Positions 58,715 through 64,000 of a DNA stretch of 64,000 nucleotides are shown here, piece by piece. This DNA is from Dictyobacter formicarum (GTDB lineage Bacteria > Chloroflexota > Ktedonobacteria > Ktedonobacterales > Ktedonobacteraceae). The notes beneath the pieces were generated by a model that was given only the letters and a program-made list of their open reading frames with translations, was not told where the DNA came from and searched no databases. The stretch is from the NCBI RefSeq assembly GCF_016587435.1, contig NZ_BNJJ01000003.1, positions 248,001-312,000 on the forward strand, given 5' to 3'. Each line of letters starts with the position of its first letter. Within the stretch, counting starts at the first letter, position 1. A program made the translations under genes and the position numbers.

Positions 58715-59812
58715 CTACTGAGTACCAAGTGTTGTTTGTAAAAATTGTGGATCATCGCGAACATCTTGAAACTCAGGTAAATCACGGTAGTCACACCAAG
58801 ATTTTCCACCTGCATGTAGATGTGCGGCAGATCTTAATAATGAGAGGACTTCGTTCCTATTTTTTGTGGTGATCCATAATGAAGCTGCCAACCATAGGTA
58901 GGCATGGCTCGTCCCTTCATGAACATTCAGCGATCGACGAAACTGGGCAATCGCGAGATCATATTGACCAGCAAAATAGAATTGTGCTCCGAGATTGTGG
59001 TATCGAATCCAGAAGTCACCAGGCAAATGATTAATCGTCGATAAGAACACTTCTCTTTGCTCTTCGATAAAATGTGCTGTTTCGATACCTAATTGCCGCA
59101 ACTCGTCGATGCGTCCGAGTTGCTGATACGCCTTCATTTGAAGGTGTGAAGCTTCAGCTATCAGATAATAATTCTTTTCCCATGAGGGATCTTCCTGTGC
59201 AATCTGGCGAATCCTTTCCCCAAAGGAGAGAACTTCATCTGTTCTTTTTAGCTCCGAGCAGACCACTCCAGCGGTGCGGAAATAGCAGAATCGATCGAAG
59301 CGATTTGTCTCAGTCGCTTCAACTTGAGGTAGAAGATCATGAAAGATGTGCATCCACTCCTCTCCTTGTCCCAAAGCTACCCAACCAAGAGCTTGTGTGG
59401 CATCATTCATAACTCGACAGATATCTTGCAAAGGAGTATTGCGCAAGGCCCAGTGGAGGAACTCTTTTTGTGTTTTTATCATCTCTTCATAACGGTGAGC
59501 AAGAGCGAGATGATCTACCAGTTCCCATTTAGCCCAGGTTCCCTCGGAAAGTGGTAAAGATTGCGTTAAGTAACGAGAGAGAAAGCGGATAGGGGTTTCT
59601 CTCTCCTTTAATTTATGGCAAAGGATAATGCCGAGGTGAACAACTTCCTCATCTAACGTTGGTTGGTTAAGTCGTTCTTGTAATAGTGTCCACGCCTGGT
59701 CTAATAGTGTATTATCCGGCAGTTGCTTTCGCTCATTGAGTTGAGAGTCATACTGATTCAAAAGATTAGCTAGTTTATGCTCTCGCTGGATGTTTGCACG
59801 ATCAAAGGCCAT
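58715..59812 (-). CDS. TPR-type helical-repeat protein
   Basis: GGAGGG lies five bases before ATG 59812 (MAFDRANIQREHKLAN). The 365-aa protein is all-helical with repeat-like pairs. The clearest TPR is near 290-325 (RYHNLGAQFYFAGQYDLAIAQFRRSLNVHEG). No HTH or catalytic domain is seen. In these bacteria such proteins often accompany signalling or accessory genes. It begins the long minus-strand group of the right end, being its last transcribed member. Confidence 0.75.
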   Translation of the reverse strand: MAFDRANIQREHKLANLLNQYDSQLNERKQLPDNTLLDQAWTLLQERLNQPTLDEEVVHLGIILCHKLKERETPIRFLSRYLTQSLPLSEGTWAKWELVDHLALAHRYEEMIKTQKEFLHWALRNTPLQDICRVMNDATQALGWVALGQGEEWMHIFHDLLPQVEATETNRFDRFCYFRTAGVVCSELKRTDEVLSFGERIRQIAQEDPSWEKNYYLIAEASHLQMKAYQQLGRIDELRQLGIETAHFIEEQREVFLSTINHLPGDFWIRYHNLGAQFYFAGQYDLAIAQFRRSLNVHEGTSHAYLWLAASLWITTKNRNEVLSLLRSAAHLHAGGKSWCDYRDLPEFQDVRDDPQFLQTTLGTQ

Positions 59813-59866
59813 GATTCCCTCCAATATATAGCCAATGTAGCAAGTAGAAAATTGTGACTTTTATTT

Positions 59867-60079
59867 TTAACCGACGAAATTTTGATAAGCCTCTCTATAA
59901 GCCTGTGTTATTGGAGCTCCAGACTTCTTCATGTCAAATACAAACACCTTGGTACCATCCTGCGGAAAGATAATCTCACTAAAACCAAAGTGCTGCAGCA
60001 GCCTGACACCACTGCGGGTGGCTCCTAAGTTTGATAAATTATCAAACTTTATTCGGATTTTCAACCTATCTTGTCTCAA
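59867..60079 (-). CDS. Hypothetical 70-aa protein coupled to the upstream gene
   Basis: TTG 60079 overlaps the stop of the preceding gene in TTGA, so translation is probably coupled. The product (…IKFDNLSNLGATRSGVRLLQ, then FSEIIFPQDGTKVFVFDMKK) looks like a folded small domain, with a strand-helix alternation. No family is recognised. Confidence 0.5.
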   Translation of the reverse strand: MRQDRLKIRIKFDNLSNLGATRSGVRLLQHFGFSEIIFPQDGTKVFVFDMKKSGAPITQAYREAYQNFVG

Positions 60080-60681
60080 GCAAACCAGAAAACAAGCCGT
60101 ATATCTTTTGATACCCCATACTTTCGTGAAAAGGTGTCAAGAAGCTCCATAAAATCTGGCCCTGCTGATTCTGCGTAGGTTTCGGTCCAACAGGCATTGC
60201 AATATTTACTTGCTTTAGGCATGCGAGAGTATCCAATCTGTATACCTTGAGGCCACTCACGAAACGGGAAACCGCGGTCAGAATGGAAGAGATGTGCGAC
60301 TCGTTCATCAACTCTCCCATATCTTTGGATACGTTTCCCATGCCAATCAAAGTGGACCAGCTCTTCTAAGGTGAGCCAACCTGGATACAGTTCCCGGCCC
60401 ATTTCTTCGCTTTGAAAAACCTCGAAGTAGCTTTTTATCTCAGGAGAGAGATCATTGGGGATTCCCCGACGCGGTGCAATACATTCATAACCCACGTCAT
60501 TTCGGACATCTGCCAAGATGGCAAATAAATTGTAATTCCTGACATTGTAGAGGTCTTTGGGATGATATGGGTTCTCATGTTCGGGATCATACTGATAGAC
60601 GATATTTTCGCTCATCTCTCCAATAAATTGCCAAGGTTCATTGTGTCGCCATTCGGCGTAGAGAAATATATCCGTGCCCAT
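60076..60681 (-). CDS. Conserved hypothetical protein (RNYxLFAILADVRN family)
   Basis: ATG 60681 (MGTDIFLYAEWRHNEPW) is preferred, with GGAAATAC upstream; the frame further up is not protein-like. The 201-aa protein has LYNVRNYNLFAILADVRND, APRRGIPNDLSPEI and PGWLTLEELVHFDW. These blocks are known from uncharacterised proteins scattered in bacteria and phages that usually start MGxDIHxxxE. No activity is known. The pattern of occurrence suggests an immunity or accessory role. The 70-aa gene overlaps its end. Confidence 0.75.
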   Translation of the reverse strand: MGTDIFLYAEWRHNEPWQFIGEMSENIVYQYDPEHENPYHPKDLYNVRNYNLFAILADVRNDVGYECIAPRRGIPNDLSPEIKSYFEVFQSEEMGRELYPGWLTLEELVHFDWHGKRIQRYGRVDERVAHLFHSDRGFPFREWPQGIQIGYSRMPKASKYCNACWTETYAESAGPDFMELLDTFSRKYGVSKDIRLVFWFA

Positions 60682-60907
60682 GTATTTCCAATTCTTGGCC
60701 GCTGTCACAAAGTTAATTATTGCTGTGATTATACCACCCAAGAGCGTCTGGCCGCGCCTTCGACCCCTACTTCGCCTGTGCAAGGGGATCTGATGCTCGA
60801 CCACCAGTTAATGTAGCTCTACCTCAATCTCTATTGGGATAGCAATTAATTTATAGCTAAAAAATTATCTCTGCCAAAGATAAGCCAGTTAAGCTGGGGG
60901 TATCTTT

Positions 60908-61276
60908 TTAATCGTGCTCAATTCTCCATGCTTCCCATAGCTTCCAGATCTCTTGGGCCGCTGCATCTAATTTTTGCTTAGAGCGTTCTGATAAGTTATG
61001 CTTGGGAACGGGCTTATTCATAATACTAAACTGGTCAATACACACTTCGTAAAGAATGTTCTGAAGCGCGTATACCTCATGAGCTTCTTTTAATTTAGGA
61101 AGAATGTCTAAAACTTCGGGTACGTATGCACTCACATGGTCACCAGAAGTTATTCCCATTGGGTCATACTGAAATAGTATCTCTACAAGTTCATCATAAA
61201 GCTTTCCATACATTGACTTGATCAATTGCACTTTTTCTTGTGCTTTCTGATATATTTCTTCATCTTCCAGGTTCAT
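60908..61276 (-). CDS. Hypothetical 122-aa helical protein, DUF1871-like
   Basis: The protein starts MNLEDEEIYQKAQEKVQLI and contains ELVEILFQYDPMGITSGD and EAHEVYALQNILYEVCIDQF. The DPMGI motif with a following helix pattern resembles DUF1871-type small proteins that are found in polymorphic-toxin immunity loci. The match is by eye only. GAGGGCTC precedes the ATG. It is part of a set of single small genes. Confidence 0.6.
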   Translation of the reverse strand: MNLEDEEIYQKAQEKVQLIKSMYGKLYDELVEILFQYDPMGITSGDHVSAYVPEVLDILPKLKEAHEVYALQNILYEVCIDQFSIMNKPVPKHNLSERSKQKLDAAAQEIWKLWEAWRIEHD

Positions 61277-61329
61277 GAGCCCTCCATATAAGGATTTTTC
61301 GGTTTAGTTAGGTGTTCTGCACAATTAAC

Positions 61330-61896
61330 TCAAGCTTCCTCTTTCAATTGAGTAAGGTCTTTGCTCAGCAATGCATAGGTAAGGCAACCTACAGGAAATT
61401 CAAGGCAGCAGGCCCAATCTATAAAATGTTCGGTTTGAGAGAACGTATCCTGATAAGCCTGCCATTGATGAAATTCAACTTGTAGCTGCTGATCGCTTTT
61501 TCCTGCATCGGAACTGTAAGGATCTGGCATAATAACTGGTAAACACAGCCCTACGATTGGAAAAGCCAACACTACGAAGGCACAGCTTACGAATAGAATA
61601 AGCTGCAGCTTCGTTTCTCGGCGGTAGGGTCTGGTTCCTTCGCTTTTCATTCTGAGCAACTGCCATAGAGATATATTCGCAATACCATATCTACGCAGCT
61701 GCTTGTCTTGTGCTATCATTTGTCGGATCACATAGATGCCTAGAGGAATAAGCGTCAGAAAGATCAAGAGAAGGCCGGCCAGGAGGATGGTTCTGGTTGG
61801 TTCGTGTTGGGCTGAATGCGTCAAACCATAAAGTATTACACCAGAACCCCCAACAACACAGGTTATAAAAGCTACTAGTATCAATATACGACGCAT
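61330..61896 (-). CDS. Membrane protein of unknown function
   Basis: GGAAGGAACC precedes ATG 61896 (MRRILILVAFITCVVGG). The 188-aa protein has about three membrane helices (5-27, 38-60, 100-125) and a soluble region, with the final stretch (HFIDWACCLEFPVGCLTYAL) hydrophobic. No motif is recognised. Confidence 0.65.
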   Translation of the reverse strand: MRRILILVAFITCVVGGSGVILYGLTHSAQHEPTRTILLAGLLLIFLTLIPLGIYVIRQMIAQDKQLRRYGIANISLWQLLRMKSEGTRPYRRETKLQLILFVSCAFVVLAFPIVGLCLPVIMPDPYSSDAGKSDQQLQVEFHQWQAYQDTFSQTEHFIDWACCLEFPVGCLTYALLSKDLTQLKEEA

Positions 61897-62022
61897 GGTT
61901 CCTTCCATTTCTTCATCTTTATTGATAATTTTAGCATAGAAAATATATTTCCTGTATGGCAGGTGAGAAAGATTTTGACTTTTATTTTTGTAATGCAGCC
62001 ATAGCTAAATCGCGCTGAGTAC

Positions 62023-62505
62023 TTATTGAAAAATCGGTTTTACCCAAAGCGCTTTCAATTGATTAGCTTGAAGAATAGCTCCACACCCCATCGCAAACAG
62101 GACAGCCACGTCATCCTTGTGAGAGCTAATGTCTCCGAAGCAAACCCAAGACGTAGTTGGGTCATAAGAAATGTTCCACGATCCTGAACCTTCGAGTCCA
62201 ATAATATCTCCACACTCAATTGCTTCATCAAGTAAAATCAATCTATCTGGACGGAATTTAGGAACACGGAGATGGCGCTCATTCCATCTGGCGGAGTCTC
62301 CACAGTATCCACTTACTTGATTGGCATACTTGGCATCGCCGTAAACCCAACTAAAGCCCAATTCCACGTGTAGGATCACCACGCTGCAATCACTCTGTTG
62401 TCTCGGCACAAAATTCAATGCGTAGTCTTGCCGAACATATACAATCCGTCCAAAAGAAAGTACATGTCCTTCTTCAACAGCAAAAACACTTTTTCTTCCC
62501 AACAA
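62023..62505 (-). CDS. Hypothetical ~160-aa protein, TTG start
   Basis: TTG 62505 has GAAAGG six bases upstream and lies 10 bases after the stop of the preceding gene. A longer frame from ATG 62604 would overlap that gene by 89 bases and is less likely. The product includes SVFAVEEGHVLSFGRIVYVR, VVILHVELGFSWVYGDAKYA and SWVCFGDISSHKDD. It looks like a beta-rich immunity-type protein, but no family is recognised. Confidence 0.6.
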   Translation of the reverse strand: MLGRKSVFAVEEGHVLSFGRIVYVRQDYALNFVPRQQSDCSVVILHVELGFSWVYGDAKYANQVSGYCGDSARWNERHLRVPKFRPDRLILLDEAIECGDIIGLEGSGSWNISYDPTTSWVCFGDISSHKDDVAVLFAMGCGAILQANQLKALWVKPIFQ

Positions 62506-62515
62506 TGCTGCCCTT

Positions 62516-62782
62516 TCAAAAATCTTCTTGTAATGCCTGCTGATAAAGTTTTTCAATTGTGTCTTTGTTTTTTGACCACCATACTTTAGTAGATATATAT
62601 GCAAATATTATTGGTCCGAAGAAGATAATAAGGAAAAACACAAAAAATGCAATAGCGAAAGCATAGTCTTTATCTATCATGAGTGCTATGCTACTTATGA
62701 GAACACATATACTCACTGCTACCCCGCAGAGGATATTAACCCTTGTAATCTTCCTAAGATCACTAATTGATTGGTTGCCCAT
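62516..62782 (-). CDS. Small two-helix membrane protein (88 aa)
   Basis: AAGGGAACG lies before ATG 62782 (MGNQSISDLRKITRVNIL). Two hydrophobic segments lie at about 17-37 and 40-64 (FAIAFFVFFLIIFFGPIIFAYI), with a charged end. It is followed closely by the TTG-started gene; the two seem to form an operon. Function unknown. Confidence 0.65.
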   Translation of the reverse strand: MGNQSISDLRKITRVNILCGVAVSICVLISSIALMIDKDYAFAIAFFVFFLIIFFGPIIFAYISTKVWWSKNKDTIEKLYQQALQEDF

Positions 62783-63000
62783 ATTCGTTCCCTTAATCCT
62801 TTTTTTAGATTTTAACACATCTATGGAGGAATTAAAAAATACACGTTTCTCCTACTTTTCCAGAATAAACCCTGCAAAAAGAATACCAGAGGAGGGAATA
62901 AACATCATTTTGCGGACTGACTTCCCTGGTCTCTTCTGCCCCATCATTTCTTAAAAAGAGAAGGTACTTTAGAGAGACAACAGTCCACAAAGGAAACGAA

Positions 63001-63552
63001 GTGATACAGTCTATGGGATATGTAACTTGGTTTACTGAAAACCTGATCTTTGATAGACCGCTGGCCCCTCATCATCTCGCTTATCTGCAGGCATATTCTA
63101 GAGTGCCACATGTTCATTGGGATGTTGATATAGTGAAAAATGATCCTGACCCTCTCCGTGAGGCTGTGGGATTACCGATTGGAGAAAATGGTTGTTATTT
63201 TACTGGACGCGGTTTAAAAGACCTCTATGTTGCTCCACCCTGGGTGTATTTGGCAGGTGCTAATGAGGCAACTATCGATCCAGCCTACATCGACTGGATA
63301 TGCCCTGGAGTACCGTATCACCACTGCGCTTGGAGACCTGGCGATGATGGGACAGAACTGCGCATCGCAAGCGATAAACCTTACTGCTGGTACACGTGGC
63401 TCCAGTATCTACTCGATCATTTTCTTGTTCCCTGGGGTTATATCCTCAATGGGAAGATGACCTGGCAAGGAGAAGATGAAAAAGATAGAGGAGCTCTCCT
63501 GGTAGAAAAGAATAGAGCAGTAGCACGTAGAGATGAGCAGCTAAGCAAATAG
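63001..63552 (+). CDS. Conserved hypothetical 183-aa protein
   Basis: GTG 63001 has AAAGGAAAC seven bases upstream; ATG 63013 is the alternative. The sequence MGYVTWFTENLIFDRPLAPH, DPDPLREAVGLPIGENGCYF and DWICPGVPYHHCAWRPGDDG is like hypothetical proteins of actinobacteria and Chloroflexota in accessory regions. It is Trp-rich and has a His-His-Cys cluster. No catalytic role is known. Confidence 0.7.
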   Translation: MIQSMGYVTWFTENLIFDRPLAPHHLAYLQAYSRVPHVHWDVDIVKNDPDPLREAVGLPIGENGCYFTGRGLKDLYVAPPWVYLAGANEATIDPAYIDWICPGVPYHHCAWRPGDDGTELRIASDKPYCWYTWLQYLLDHFLVPWGYILNGKMTWQGEDEKDRGALLVEKNRAVARRDEQLSK

Positions 63553-63695
63553 CTACTACGGCCTTCCAGGGGTAGAGGCAACAAGGCTTCTTCCCCCATT
63601 ACGGCTAATTTTCTGAGCTCGTCCGCCATTAATGGAGTTGTACCGTTAATAGGCTACTTTTTCGCCAAGCTGAGGTCACTAAGGATGGTAAAAAG

Positions 63696-64000
63696 ATGTG
63701 GCAAAATATCTGGTTTGATAGGATTTTAACCAAGCAAGAACTACTTATGGCGTTTGGTACCATATTTGGAGTAAAGTCTAATGAGGTTCTTTTTGAAACA
63801 GAATCTAATCTAACCTCGCTTGCGACCGAAGATGATCGGCGTTTGTGGGATGAAAAATCTAGAGGCATTCGTATTTTATGTCTATCATCTCTATGGCCTA
63901 TAAAATCATTCCCTCTCTATTTAGAAATTATTCTGTACGACAAAACACTTCGTCCTTCAAATGACCAGGTAGTGCTTGGAACAATTTGTGAACTCTTAGA
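63696..64000 (+). CDS. Hypothetical protein, cut by the window end
   Basis: AAGGATGG precedes ATG 63696 and the frame (MWQNIWFDRILTKQELLMAF) stays open for 101 codons to the window edge. Segments such as RGIRILCLSSLWP and FPLYLEIILYDK suggest an alpha/beta fold. Codon use is AT-rich like its neighbours. No family is recognised. Confidence 0.6.
   Translation, partial: MWQNIWFDRILTKQELLMAFGTIFGVKSNEVLFETESNLTSLATEDDRRLWDEKSRGIRILCLSSLWPIKSFPLYLEIILYDKTLRPSNDQVVLGTICELL

Overview
The window looks like chromosome of a Ktedonobacter-type Chloroflexota (class Ktedonobacteria). This rests on protein style and gene mix: a CYP102 self-sufficient P450, LplB-type sugar transporters, KGG stress protein, many LacI/DeoR/TetR/XRE regulators, and insertion-sequence remnants with unrecognised small proteins. 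The genus is inferred, not proven.

Layout. (1) 1-5.9 kb is the integrase-proximal end of an integrative element: a zinc-ribbon-like tail, a possible OB-fold protein, a four-helix membrane protein, a stem-loop-rich intergenic zone, a Rep_trans-like replication protein and a tyrosine recombinase that stops 160 bp from the 3' end of an intact tRNA-Arg(TCG). The other end lies outside the window. (2) 6-21 kb is housekeeping and metabolic chromosome: PhzF-like protein, HAD phosphatase, D-galactonate dehydratase, LOG-like protein, single-domain response regulator, a GTG-started lysine-rich 41-aa protein, an FtsZ with N-terminal extension, KGG protein, LarB, lipoprotein, MutM, DUF3267 protein, XRE regulator, RNase Z and an alpha/beta hydrolase. 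(3) 21-30 kb holds a DUF1634-TauE/SafE fusion, a membrane-anchored esterase, a TetR regulator whose consensus promoter sits inside a 26-bp palindrome reaching its start codon, the CYP102 P450-reductase fusion, an aldo/keto reductase and tRNA-Asp(GTC).

(4) 30-41.3 kb is a carbohydrate locus: two LacI regulators with visible operators, two Gfo/Idh/MocA oxidoreductases, an LplB/LplC/LipO-type ABC importer with a short leader ORF before the binding protein, an enolase-superfamily enzyme and a DUF6807 (PmoA-like) protein. (5) 41.7-47.3 kb is a second sugar or polyol locus on the minus strand (two MalF/MalG-type permeases, binding protein, zinc alcohol dehydrogenase), facing a DeoR regulator across palindromic operators.

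(6) 47.3-58 kb is mobile and decayed DNA: an IS5-type remnant, a complete IS3 element, a serine-recombinase pseudogene, three copies of a small HTH module, an IS982-type element with 18-bp ends, an Mrr-like nuclease followed by a P-loop kinase, and tRNA-Asp 3'-end fragments beside hairpins. Between these sit a stand-alone ClpX-type zinc-binding protein, a glyoxalase-helical-repeat fusion and an HU protein. (7) 58-64 kb is mostly short unrecognised genes on the minus strand, several translationally coupled, resembling an accessory island of immunity-like proteins. No CRISPR array or rRNA was seen.
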